Shown here piece by piece: positions 53,323 to 64,000 of a DNA stretch of 64,000 nt. The number at the start of each line of letters is the position of its first letter. The first letter of the stretch is position 1. Source of the DNA: Trochalopteron elliotii (Eukaryota; Chordata; Aves; Passeriformes; Leiothrichidae); the NCBI GenBank assembly GCA_024734555.1, contig JANPWX010000054.1, forward strand, positions 5,503,057-5,567,056, read 5' to 3'. The position numbers were made by a program, and so were the translations under genes. The notes under the pieces were generated by a model that saw only the letters and a list, made by a program, of their open reading frames with translations, had not been told where the DNA came from and did not search any database.

Positions 53323-53707
53323 TATACTCTCCAAGAACTGTCTCAGTATCCCTGCTACAGATAATACCTTCTTTCCCATCTTTTGATTTTTCGTACCTTA
53401 CTTCATTCATCCCTGTACTACATCATCCCTTAAAGATTTTAATGTGCACACGCCAACATTTGGCCAAGCCTAGGGACCCCAGTGCTTAGGGTTTCCAGGA
53501 CTAGTTTGCCTGCATCTAATACTAGTGTATTTCTCCAGGAGAAGGGAAAAATCCCCCATTAACAGCAAAACCCCTCAATAATCATATTCAGATCCCTATT
53601 TGTGAAAGCAACAAAAACATTCATTTTGGCAGGTACTCTCTACTCCAGAAAATGGAATCACTCTCATTGTGCACAATCTGAATGTTAGCAGCCATTCTGC
53701 CCCTGGG

Positions 53708-54317
53708 CACAGAATCACAGAATGTGTAGGTTGGAAGAGACCTTCAAGATCATCGAGTCCAACCCAGTCCTAACACCTCAACTAAGCCATGGTACTGAGT
53801 GCCACATCCAGTCTGTTTTTAAACACATCCAGGGATGGTGAATCCATCACCTCCCCAGGCAGACTATTCCAGTATTTCATCACTTTTTCAGTGAAAAACT
53901 TCTTCCTAATATCCAACCTATATTTCCCTTGATGCAGGAGAGACCGTGTCCTCTCCTGTCAGTTGCTGTCTGGAGAAAGAGACCAAGCCCCAGCTGTCTA
54001 CAACTACCCTTTAGGAAGTTGTAGAGAGTGATAAGGGCACCCCTTTTCTCCAGGCTAAACAACCCCAGCTCCCTCGGTCATTCTTCATATGGCTTGTTTT
54101 ACAAGCCCCTCACCAGCTTTGTTGCCCTCCTCTGGACACGTTCAAGCATCTCAATGTCCTTCCTAAACTGAGGGCCCAGAACTGGACACAACACTCAATG
54201 TCCTTCCTAAACTGAGGGCCCAGAGCTGGACACAACACTCAATGTCCTTCCTAAACTGAGGGCCCAGAACTGGACACAGCACTCAATGTCCTTCCTAAAC
54301 TGAGGGCCCAGAGCTGG
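53708..54317 (-). mobile_element. CR1 LINE, about 610 bp including a tandemly repeated end
   Basis: The plus strand reads antisense CR1. It shows AGAATCACAGAATGTGTAGG, TTGGAAGAGACCTTCAAG, ATCATCGAGTCCAACCC, CACATCCAGGGATGGTG, CAGTGAAAAACTTCTTCC, CTCCTGTCAGTTGCTG, TTCTCCAGGCTAAACAACC, CCCTCCTCTGGACACGTTC and GGGCCCAGAACTGGACACA. The 3' end is at the left, so the element is on the minus strand. The right (5') part is expanded into a 44-base tandem array listed separately, and the element stops at an ambiguous base (54318). It shares subfamily wording with the 24.4 kb copy in the opposite orientation. Confidence 0.95.
54151..54317. repeat. 44-bp tandem repeat inside CR1, abutting an N
   Basis: The unit starting TCAATGTCCTTCC and ending in the CCCAGA..CTGG/ACAC segment repeats with starts at 54151, 54195, 54239 and 54283, exactly 44 bases apart. 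That gives about 3.8 copies. Copies alternate AGAACTGG and AGAGCTGG (copies 1 and 3 versus 2 and 4), suggesting an 88-base higher-order unit. The last copy is cut at the N at 54318, after which unrelated sequence begins abruptly. Confidence 0.95.
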
Positions 54318-54318
54318 N

Positions 54319-57300
54319 GATTATATTTTCCTGATTCAAATGTTTTATTTTGCATCTGCATAAAATAATTCAGCAATGAAAAACTGGCAATAATATTGGT
54401 GCTGACTAGCCCTTGATTAGAAAGCTAGTTCTATTAATAGTTCATTTTCACAGGCAGGAAAGAAACCAAAACCCCATCATAAAGAGAAACACAGCATGCT
54501 AAAAGTTTTCCTTTTTGTCTGTTGATTTTCCATGGGTGTGGTACTTTTGTACCCACTCCAAAGATCCCTTAGCTTCATGTTACCATTAATGTGTGCTTGG
54601 GGTTCAAGATAGGGGTGTTTAGGACAGGACAAAGTTGCAGGAGCAGAGCTTTTGGGGGATGGTTTTTACAAAGACTGCTTAGCATGGGCACTTCCAAGCT
54701 CTGCCCAAGGAGCCAAGGCAGTTAGAACAGGTCTTTATAAATAATTAAAATAGAGATACCACAATACATGCAAATCTGAACACAGTAACACCTATCGTGA
54801 CACTGCCTGAAAAAAAAAAAACCCCAAACCCATGTACTTTAGTCCCACCTTCCATCCAATATGCCCCCAGCTGGTTGCCAGGCAACCACAAAAATATCCT
54901 TGTGCCTGTGAATTAGGCACAGGCAAAGAAAACACAAACGCGCAGAAGAAATGTTTAATTCCCTGAATGGTTCCTTTGTCTCAGGTAGCCTGAGCTCCAC
55001 TTGCATCCAGGTGGTCCTGGGCAGGTGACAGCCCTGGCATGCAGCAGCCTACAGGCCTGGGTCTCCACCAACCCTGCTGCAAATGCTTTACAAGGAGCTC
55101 ATGAGCAGACAAGGTGGATCAGGCAGCTCAGTTCAGCAATGGGACCAAGCTACCCAGCAGGGTTAAGGGGCTGTGGCAGTGCTGTTCAGAGGAAAAGAGC
55201 AACCCCAGGAAGTCAGATACAATCCGGTTGCTTTTGCTCCAGCAATCAGAACTTTCTCTGCCCTAGTGAAAATGAGAGCTGGTGAACTTGCAACACTATA
55301 TCAGGATCTGTGTTATGCCCAGCAACTAATGTTACATGGGTACTACATGCATGCACATGCACATCTCATATTTTCACCAAAGGAAATTCTCCACTGTGGA
55401 AAAAACTCTGCCTGCCAATCTATTAAGTGATGACAGTTCAGAACTGAATTTCAGCATGCAGGTACAAAGAATACCACAGTGGCAGCAAGCTGGAAATGTG
55501 GCTCCTGACAGAGACACATAGGGGAGAAAATGGCCCTGAGAGCAGGATACCAGTTTATCATCACTGCAATGATGGGGGTGGACACAGAGGCAGAGAAAAC
55601 TTCTTGCCTCTTCTGTAACAGGACAAGTTCTGCAGTCAAGTTATTCCATGATGTCCATCACATAAATGTAACACTTTGGAACAGCAAGGTTTACCATGTA
55701 AGAGTAGAAATATTATTTGGATGAAACTGCTGGTGGCGATCGAATCCAACCTCCCAGTCAATTTGGGGCTGTAGATTAAACCAGCCATAGCTCTGAGGCT
55801 TACTTACTTCCAGGATGGGAATCCAGAGCCCCAGCAGGCAGCCTTTTCTTGTGCTGAACCATCCATCCAAGGAAGAAACACATCTCCTGTTAAAGCCTTC
55901 CAGGAAGGGGTCTGCATGGCATCACAGCCCTGGTGTCTTATTGCCTGTCTCCGGAGACGCTGATTTTCCTTTATTTGATATAATGCTGTTACTATATAAT
56001 CCTTCATAGCTGGTGAATTAAAAAGGTTGACTTCCAAAAAAGTCTCTCATTTGACAGCAATAATTCTAGAAAATGACACTATTTGTTATGATCGAGGTAT
56101 TTAGGAATATCATTGAAGTTGGCTTAATTTCCAGTTAGACTGAAGAGAGTTTTATTTTCATCTCTTAGTCACCTTTTTCTATAAATATGTTGAGTCTGAA
56201 GATGAATTCTGATGATATAGAACTCAAATATGCATTTCTGTAAGTAAGGTGAAAATGGATTTGCATTTTGAAACAAGCCAGGCAAAATCAATTTTTATAA
56301 ATCATGTTTTTAGGCACAGGAAAGTGAAAGCCTGTGGGTTTAATCTGTGAAATTCTGCACACTTGGACATGCACCTCACATAGTAAAATAACCCTGCAGA
56401 GCAACAATCTTGACTTGAAAACATTCATCCACTGCTTTTAACATACAGGTGGAAAAGGGAGAAAGAGGAATGATATAGTTACCACTCAATGGTCAGTGCT
56501 TCAAGGACAGCACTTGTTTCATTCCTGAGCATGAGAGAAACAAAATAAAAAAAAAATAGAATTCCCTGCATTAGTCTTCATTGATCTTTACCTTCAGACT
56601 TGCATTCTTTTTGTCTTTTTGTGACTCCATTCAGTGAGGCATCAGCTGGACATTTTCATGGACTCACTCCCTGAGAGCTACAAAATTATTGCAGTCCCTT
56701 ACAAATCATCCATAAGTAACACATCCTCACACAGTCTGTGAGGAATTGCATTCCTATCTTTCAAACCCAAGACCTCTACAGATACCTTCAATTAAAAGTC
56801 AGCTCTGTGAAGATCTAACCAGTCATCCATGTTACACCCTTGTCCACCCAAAAAAGGCAAAACCGTAGCAATTTTTAATATAATAACAATATTTAGACTC
56901 CATATATGTTAAATACATGTAGATCCCAGCAAATCCATGGGTTTGGAGCCTGCTCTTAGGCTTTTTTGGAGTTGGGGGCTTTTTCCCCTTTAAAGAAATC
57001 ATGGCACTATAGGAGAATAAACTGCAGATTTTCCTAGGAGGTTAGAATCACATGAGTACTGAAGATTATGTGCAAAGATAATTACTTCCCATTGACAAAA
57101 CCCTTGCATGATTTCCCTAAAACATGGTGTGGTAAGCACTTAACACCTATTAGATGAACCTCAGTTCTACCAGAAATACCTACAACTGCTTTGCTTAACC
57201 ACTAATTAGCCTGACAAAAGGCACTGTTGCCCCAGCCTTGCTACTCTATATTCCAGTGATGTGTCATATCAGATGCTAATATCCAACATATACTCCCCAT

Positions 57301-57504
57301 ATTAGTGTCTCTACTTGACACCTACAACAGCTACATAGAAAATGTCCTTTCTCCCAGGTACAGTAGATTTCCTGACAGCATTACTTGCCAATTCCTTTCC
57401 TTTCACAGACTTTCCACTGGGATTATTAAAAATATCTGGCATTACCACCAGGCTCAAATCCATTTCAAGGGATTGGCTTAACAAAGGCTGAACTGCACCC
57501 AAAG
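54319..57504. other. Non-coding stretch after the N
   Basis: No gene or recognised repeat. A GC-richer patch at 55000-55200 has an open plus-strand frame without domains. An octamer ATGCAAAT occurs at 54768. A vague CR1-like phrase near 55735-55765 (GATCGAATCCAACCTCC) is too short to call. Confidence 0.45.
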
Positions 57505-57827
57505 AACAGCAATGAAGTGTGAAGGGCCTAGAGAACAAAACTTATGAGGAGCAGCTGAAGAAAATGGGGGGGGTTTAGTCTGGAGGAAAGGAGGCTCAGG
57601 AAGATCTTCTAGCTCTCTACAACTACTTGAAAGCAGGTGGTGTTGAGGGCAGGGGGTCAGTGGTCTCTTCTCCCAAGTTCAAAGATTCATCAAGCATTGG
57701 ACCAGGCTGCCCAGGGCAGGGGTCAAGTCACCATGTGTAGCTGTGACACTCAGGGGCACAGTTTAGTGCTGGGCTTGGCCTCTGTGATCTCAAAGGCCTT
57801 TTCCAAGCTAAAGGATCCTATGAAATC
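57505..57827 (+). mobile_element. CR1 LINE fragment, sense, with internal deletion
   Basis: The plus strand shows AGAGAACAAAACTTATGAGG, AGCAGCTGAAGAAAATGG, GTTTAGTCTGGAGGAAAGG, TCTCTACAACTACTTGAAAG and GTGGTCTCTTCTCCCAAG. It then jumps past a missing middle portion to GCATTGGACCAGGCTGCCC and a short 3' part ending CTAAAGGATCCTATGA. The landmarks are in sense order with the 3' end at the right. About 100-150 bases of the usual body are absent between the 'TTCTCCCAAG' and 'GCATTGG' landmarks, so it is both 5'-truncated and internally deleted. The frame at 57637-57870 is derived from it. Confidence 0.88.
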
Positions 57828-60800
57828 AACATCACATTCATCCTCAAATCAGAAGACACATTCCAACTGAGGACATTGCCACCCCAAGCCCACCAGTCTT
57901 CAGTCTAGTCAGCTTCCAACATAGGCAGCAGCCTCTGCTTCCAGAACTGAATAAATGACTAAAATAAAAGGGCTTGTGGCTGTTATACACTCGAGATATA
58001 AAAAATACTTCTTAATTTCCTAATCATTTCCCAAATAATTTTCACTAAGAAATGCTTCCTGCCACAACTGCAACATCTCTCAGCATGCACCACAAATAGC
58101 CTACACTGGGTTTTGAGCCTCCCTCCTAGAGCAAGCCTGAAGTCAATTTTCACCCTCCTCTGCAAGAATCCCCTCCTCAATTTTGTTATCAGTCTATGCT
58201 ACTGCCAACAGCACCTTTCAAGGTAATCTACACAAGAGAAAAGTAATTTGCCATGCACACTGACTGACATTTAGCTCTCACCACACAGGCAAGAAAATCA
58301 TCAAGGCAAAAAGCATGTCTGATGTAGAACAGATAAAATAAAGCACGTCAAGAGAAGAATAAATTGTATGCCAAAATGTTGAGAGAGACAGACATGTTTT
58401 TTCTTTCTAAGACAGCTGCAAAGGAAACCTGGTATCAACCGAATCAAACTTCCTAGGTTAGGAAATAATAAAGAAATGAATTTATATATAGCACAGTGCT
58501 CTCAATGTACCAGAATTGTCCATGTGCTAAACAAGCCTAGAAAGCTTCGTTTGCTTCTTTTACCACCACACAGAGCTAGAAGTCTACAGAAGAAAGGAAT
58601 AATAAGAAGAGAGCTCTCCTTCAGAGACTGCTTTGCAGATTAATTTGCATTTAGTATTTACCTAATAAAAGAGTTGGTAACATGACCACGGTTTTATGTA
58701 TGAGAACTTCCAGAATGGCATCATGCATTTTGGGACCGTGTTGTTTGCTCTGAAAGGAAGGACCTCTATTCAGAAGTACAGAGGCATGTTTCATTACATC
58801 TTGACAACTTTTGTTTGTGTTCTTCCAGGAATTTCTTAGCAAATTCATAATAAAAAAGTTACTATTTTACTTAGCAAGAAAAACAAACTATTTCCCCCAC
58901 ATAACACAAACAGCATGGGGGGAAATAGGACAAGAGTTCCCTCTTCCATAGGGAATTGCAAATCCATATCCAGTAGTGACTGTACCACACAAAGAGATTG
59001 CCAAATGTGTTTGGGGAGTGACAAGAGCAGAGCCCACCAATCTGCAATGAATCACTTGAGAGCTAGTGAGAGTAGGTGCAAGGGCCACTTCCTGAAAGTG
59101 TGAGACAGCCCCTCTTTCAAAGAGCAAGCAGTGGGTAGGGAAATAGTATGAGTCCAAGAAAACCATAATGTGCTATAAATCTTCTTAAAAATTAAAGCAA
59201 ATATCTGTCTTCTTAAATAAGTTTACCTTGCAAGAAGAGAAGTTAAGCTAACCTAGAGTTTATAAGGCCTTTTAAAACCTAGAGAGCAGTAACATTTTAA
59301 ATCCTACTAATCTGGTATTTATACCAGTATAAATAACTTCCACATCCCTGTTCATATACAGGCATGATTCATTTTACTTTTTGTACTCCCCCTTCCTTTT
59401 TCCTCTCCCTACAGGCATCTACTTTATTTCTAAGTGTAAAGGAATAAAAAAAAGTCTAAGAAAATTTAGAACTAAAATATTAGTTATGCAACAGAAAATG
59501 CAAACAAAATGTGGAAAAATCCCAGGATAAAAATAAAACTGTAGGCTTTGACCTAGGTTAGAATTCAATCCTGCAACAGCTTTGCAAAGGCTGAGGACTA
59601 TAAAACTGTAGTACATTATTTGCAGGATTGGTAAGAGCTGCTTCCAATACACCTGTACTACTCAATTTCTTAAAGCATGAGTTCTGCAAAGCACTTGAAC
59701 ATGCAACTAACATTAAGATTATGCTTAAGTCACACTGATTTTAAAGCAGTTTAGACATCAAGTATTTGCAGAATCAGAGGTGTCAGAGCCTGACTGTCAG
59801 CTGCCTGTGCTGTTTCCAGTGAGGCGCTACATCCTTCAGATGAAGATCTGCATTTCACTCTTCAGTTTTGAACCACTGCTTCAAGGAAAGCTTCCATTAA
59901 CATTTTCTTGCACCAAAGGCAACCCATGTGCTTAAAAAGATATACCTCATGTATTCTTCTCTCATCCTTCCATTGAGTAAATTCAGGAAAACCTGTATGC
60001 AAGCATAATTAAGGCTTGACCAACACATTAAGGAAAGACTTTATTTTAACAAGATGTAAGATACTAAAATTCCCAAAGGACAAAATGTAATTTTGCATTC
60101 ATTTTATTTTGGGATTGGTAAAAACCATTTATTGTGGTTCTCATTTGGGGAGGGAGGGAGGGAGGGGGGGAGGGAGGATATAAAATTAACTGGATTTCTA
60201 CTAGTGTTAGAATTGAAAAAATTTATTACAGGAGATAGAGAATAAGGGACAAATGATACCCTTGCAAATTTGGTAGGGAAATCACTCCAGTCACAGAACT
60301 GAGAGAAAGGGTGACAAAGAACCAGAATACATGGGGTAAATATTTTTCAAGTCTCTTGCACCAGGACAAACTGTACCTGAAATAAACCTCTAAAAGTTGC
60401 CAATCTTGCCAAACATTTGTTCCCAGGCATCTCATTAGCTTTCAAGACACGCTATCAGTACCCTCGCTGAGAGCACTATCAGTGGAGGCTGCAATGCCAA
60501 GCCAAGGTTCTGGGTTAAGTGGCTGTTAAAGGGAAGTTATTAATAGAGCACTCATGCTGTATATTATCAGTGCCATATCAATTACATCACTTGGATGTCA
60601 CAAAAAGCAGGGCAAGCAGAGATATCCTAACCTGAACCAAGTCCAGAATCTGCCCCTACTTTTATCACTTCAGAGAGACCATGCTGAATACTGAGCTTCC
60701 CCAGCTGTGCCACACATTTGAAACATCTTTGCAGAGAGGATCAATTTACATTCGAAAAGCAAAAAATGTGCTGCCTTTAATACTTGGGGTTTCTGCATGG

Positions 60801-63177
60801 CATTACATTTGTCAGCATTACTGCAGCACAAAAAACAAGGAAAGGCTTCCTTACTCCTGAAGAAATGTTGCATAGTTAATCCGTGGTGAAGTGAAAGCCC
60901 CCAGCCAGCCAGGGGAATTGCTCTATCCTGGAAGAGCCTGAGGAGCAAGGGCAATCTCCCCTTGCAAACCCCAGGAGGAAGGGATGGTGTGGCCAGGGGA
61001 GGTGCTGTGAGGATTTGGACAGCTCTGGTTTAAGGCAGTCACAGGAGACGGCGATTTTCCAATAGAGGCCGCTGCAGCCTGTGGTACAGCCCGGAAAATC
61101 GGAGGTGGGCACTCAAAACCTGGGGATATCTGCGTTGTGCTCACCAGTGTGTTCCCAGGAACAGAGCTGTGCCACCTGGGTTTTCTGAAGCAAGCATGCC
61201 TCACTAGTCAGGGACGCCAAGAAATTCAAGGTTTCTTGGTCTCTGCAGAGGACTGCCTCAATGCAGTTATTCCCTGCATGACAACCTTGCACTGTCCTTT
61301 GCCATCTATATATGGTAATATGGAATAAATATGCCCTGTGTGCTACATTTACCCTGTTTTTTTCTTTTAGATGTATTTGTTCCTTAACTTTCCAGGCAAT
61401 ATGGATTTTTACTGATGTGTAAAGCTCTTATATGTTAATCATCATCCAGGAAGGTAATTTTAAATCCTACTATATTAGTAGTCATTCCCAGGTGGGTAAT
61501 CATGACTAAATGTGAACATTCAGAAGTATTTTCGACGACTGTTGCAAAAAGTAAATCCAGTACAAATGCAGCTAATATGTTCACAGTCAAATGCACATCA
61601 CTAATAAAAAAAAAAGAAACAACTTTGTAAAATGCAGATGAACAGTACAGCCAAATATATTCACTCTATTCAGTCACATTGAAGCTCATTTTGTCACAGC
61701 AAGTGGCACATCCTTCTCATTTAGTCAAAGCTACTGCTGTATTTTCTGATTCAATTCTTGTGTAGAGCAGAATTCTGCTCTTTTCAGCATAACAGAAACT
61801 TACATGGGGCTGATACTGACTTAACTGAGGTGGTCCCCAATGGAAACGCAATAAAACCAGATTTTAACTGAAAATGCAGGAAAGGACTTCTACTTAGGAG
61901 CCTTTGTAATCAGTGAAGACATTCCCTAAATACAATGGGTGGAAATCCTTGCTTCCCTTGTTCCCCAGTATCTGAGCACAGATGTGTCTGCTCAGGAGAG
62001 CGAGCACCACCGAGGCCCCGTTTCCTCTCCACATGTTCCTTCCTCCAAAGGACAATGACAGGCAGACCAGCAAGCCAGGTTACAGTGGCAGAGCACGCAG
62101 AAAACCCATTCCCTCAAGCAGAGATGGGAGAACATCCCAACCCAGGACTGCACTGCTGCTGCAGTAAAGAGCCCAGCTGCAGCCAGGCTTCCACAGAGCT
62201 CGTCTGGGTGAGCGCCAGCACTGCCACAGGGGCTCGCAGAAAAACAGCTACAGGGAGGTCTCTTTACATATTTTACAACAAACAACATTGATCTGAGAGA
62301 AAGCCAGTAAGGATGTGCTCTTTTCTGGGTTCCCTCCTGCTGTTTCCACCATGCAAAGGAAGTATTTTGGTGCAGAATGTTGCAGGTTATCTTACTGCAG
62401 TGTTTTGGGGCTTGGGATAGGGGGGGGAAATAGCTTTTGATTAGTATTAACTATCTCACCAAATACTCTAATTGCAAGCAACATGTGAAATGAGATTAAG
62501 TTTACTGTACACAGAAATTTTCTCCAAGATTTTTTTGACTTTTTGTTCAACAATTTACACCAAATTAAAGCTACGTTGAATGGTAATGGTGATACTAAAC
62601 AATAGTGAGACTAAAGCGAATCCAAACAACACAGTCAACATTCTAAAACTGCACCTTACATGCCCTTATAATAAAATTCTAAAACACAGTCCAATTGTAT
62701 TAAAACATTGTTAAATCCTCTGTTGCACTTGAAAATATCACTTGGTAAATGAGACATGGACACCATATTTTGAATCTTAGTCATCAGTCAGTACTTGCAA
62801 ACTCTAAGATATGAACCTGGAATCATCAGTGGTGATTGGACATTTTTCCTTAACCTGACTGCAGAGAATTCATAGAGAGAAATATCCACAACTTTGACAC
62901 TCCCACTCTTGCTTTGTAGGACAAAGTTAGAAATGAAATCAGAGAAAGAATGGAATAAACTGGGAAATAAGCAAACCTATTTGTCGAGTCTGATACACAT
63001 GCAGAATGTGCAACAGAAGTACTTCTACACATGTCTGTTTCATGCAGGCATGTATATCAAGATATCTTTCTAAAGTTTCACTAATGGATCATTAATAGTT
63101 TGATTATTTGGACAGCTAAATCATGCCCAGGAGTATTTCATTTACCTGACCATGGCCTTTTTTTCACTTATTCACAG
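57828..63177. other. Non-coding stretch, 57.8-63.2 kb
   Basis: Mostly AT-rich. It holds a G-rich tract at 60147-60177 and two GC-richer patches, 60890-61190 and 61935-62230. The patches contain overlapping frames on both strands with no domain I recognise. A 9-base inverted repeat lies in the first patch (61052-61101). An acceptor-like TTTTTTTCTTTTAG at about 61370 has no good exon after it. Confidence 0.45.
60147..60177 (+). repeat. (GGGA)n tract, potential G-quadruplex
   Basis: At least six G-runs of three or more separated by single A residues (GGGGAGGGAGGGAGG, a run of eight G, then AGGGAGG). This satisfies the usual G3+N1-7 quadruplex pattern on the plus strand. It is also a simple repeat. 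Confidence 0.85.
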
Positions 63178-63260
63178 AAGGGTATGTAATACCTGGGCCT
63201 GCAATCTCAAAAGACTGGAGTTGGTCTACACCAACTATTTCAACTAAAAAAACATTTTAG
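63178..63260 (+). CDS. Weak candidate terminal exon
   Basis: Preceded by a strong pyrimidine tract and acceptor (TTTTTTTCACTTATTCACAG). Entered in phase 1, the phase in which candidate exon 3 leaves, the frame runs about 28 codons to TAG at 63258. The peptide starts GYVIPGPAISKDWSW and has no recognised domain. ATTAAA polyadenylation-like hexamers lie near 63805 and 63837. Because phase 2 is also open for a similar length, and acceptors of this quality are frequent in T-rich DNA, this may well be chance. Confidence 0.12.
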
Positions 63261-64000
63261 AGGACTTTCAGAGTTGTTTAGAGTTGGACTGGGTATCAAT
63301 TTCTAATATAGGTGATGGGGTAGAATCTGAAGAATAGCACAGAGAGGCAAGGATCTGAAAGTGAATGTCTGAGGGCACACCAGCTAACCTGGATTTTGTT
63401 CTTCTAATTTTTTGTTATTCTAATTATTTTGTTACTAAAGTACAAACTTTGAAATTTTAAATGAGAGAAACCCTATCTTTCAACAATTTAGCAATATGTA
63501 TTGAAAGCTTAAGAGACTGTGCTGTTATCTGGGTCATTTTGTTAGAAATACTTGTAAACGCCCTTTTTCTTTTCCCTGATTAAGGTTAAAAAGGCAAGTT
63601 TTTCAGGAAATGAAGTTATATGCTGACAGTTCTGGGCACCATAACTCTGTCAGTGTTTCCAAGGGGTTAAATTTGAAAATGACTGATTATGAAACTAAAT
63701 GTATGTCTTGCTCATGAAAACATTAATTATGATTTCTCAAATGAATACAGAAAAAGCCACACATCTTTTAAAGAACCATATGCTTCTGCTTTTAAAATGA
63801 AAACAAATTAAAATATCCACAGGAGCTTTTATAGTGATTAAAATCTGCCAACCAACTGAGCTAAGTAAGTTAATTAGCACCAAAGAAGCCTCAAGTGATC
63901 TGCAGTTTTAGTCACAATTCCTTTGTCTTAAATGTAGATGACTAAAGTTACTTTGTACGTGGACGAGATTTATGTAGCATGGTACAAAAGACAAAGAACA
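63261..64000. other. Right end of window, non-coding
   Basis: AT-rich DNA. The stretch 63830-63930 (GTTAATTAGCACC, TGATCTGCAG) looks mildly enhancer-like. I see no gene. Confidence 0.4.

Larger units (their letters stand above)
38982..53707. other. Long non-coding stretch, 39-53.7 kb
   Basis: About 14.7 kb of AT-rich sequence with no transposon or exon I can recognise. It holds the homeodomain-site-rich block at 40.5-40.8 kb, A-rich tracts near 43146-43218, (CCAA)n at 51458-51490 and (TCTG)n at 53305-53322. The open frames are short, often on both strands, and low in complexity. Confidence 0.5.

Noticed and set aside
55730..55790. Phrase resembling CR1 (GATCGAATCCAACCTCC)
   Set aside because: Too short and without the neighbouring CR1 landmarks.
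61363..61380. Acceptor-like pyrimidine tract considered as start of a terminal exon
   Set aside because: In the phase required it meets TAA after five codons. The tract is common in T-rich intron sequence.
1..64000. CRISPR arrays, operons, phage or plasmid features, tRNA and rRNA genes
   Set aside because: None seen. Sequence composition, transposons and splice-type signals indicate vertebrate nuclear DNA.

Overview
The window looks like non-coding nuclear DNA from a bird. It is AT-rich and gene-poor. It carries seven 5'-truncated copies or fragments of CR1-type LINEs, the dominant avian retrotransposon, and one solo LTR of a common avian endogenous retrovirus family. There is also a MIR-like SINE remnant and ordinary simple repeats. 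The open reading frames are short, overlap on both strands and show no recognisable protein domain, so nearly all are chance frames. No bacterial, phage, plasmid or CRISPR features are present, and I found no convincing tRNA or rRNA gene. I cannot place the bird to order or species.

The one clear gene-like landmark is a CpG-rich island at about 6.78-7.33 kb. It has a TATA-like box at 6737, a CT tract, and an ATG at 7240 in a good context. The frame from that ATG encodes a short signal-peptide-like sequence and stops at a good splice donor (7324/7325). I read this as the promoter and first coding exon of a plus-strand gene, probably of a secreted or membrane protein, whose identity I do not recognise. 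Two downstream segments (35177-35219 and 38923-38981) have good acceptor and donor signals. Joined to exon 1 they keep one open reading frame, and the second is open only in the phase that the first supplies. A weaker possible terminal exon lies at 63178-63260. This chain is inference and needs transcript data.

Layout: 1-6.7 kb is upstream flank with a TAAT-dense, enhancer-like block at about 630-785 and a CR1 3' fragment at 3.9 kb. 6.7-7.3 kb is the promoter and exon 1. 7.3-35.2 kb is a putative large first intron with CR1 copies at 11.0, 14.5, 24.4 and 26.9 kb, a MIR-like remnant at 26.4 kb and an octamer-plus-TATA block at 22.0 kb. 35.2-39.0 kb holds the candidate small exons and the antisense solo LTR (38.08-38.66 kb). 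39-64 kb has homeodomain-site-rich sequence at 40.5-40.8 kb, a CR1 at 53.7-54.3 kb ending in a 44-bp tandem array that runs into an ambiguous base, another CR1 at 57.5 kb, a G-rich tract at 60.15 kb and two GC-richer patches at about 60.9-61.2 and 61.9-62.25 kb.

I did not find a convincing new biological system. The items most worth a second look are the unidentified gene start with its phase-compatible exon chain, the 44-bp array next to the N, and the enhancer-like blocks.
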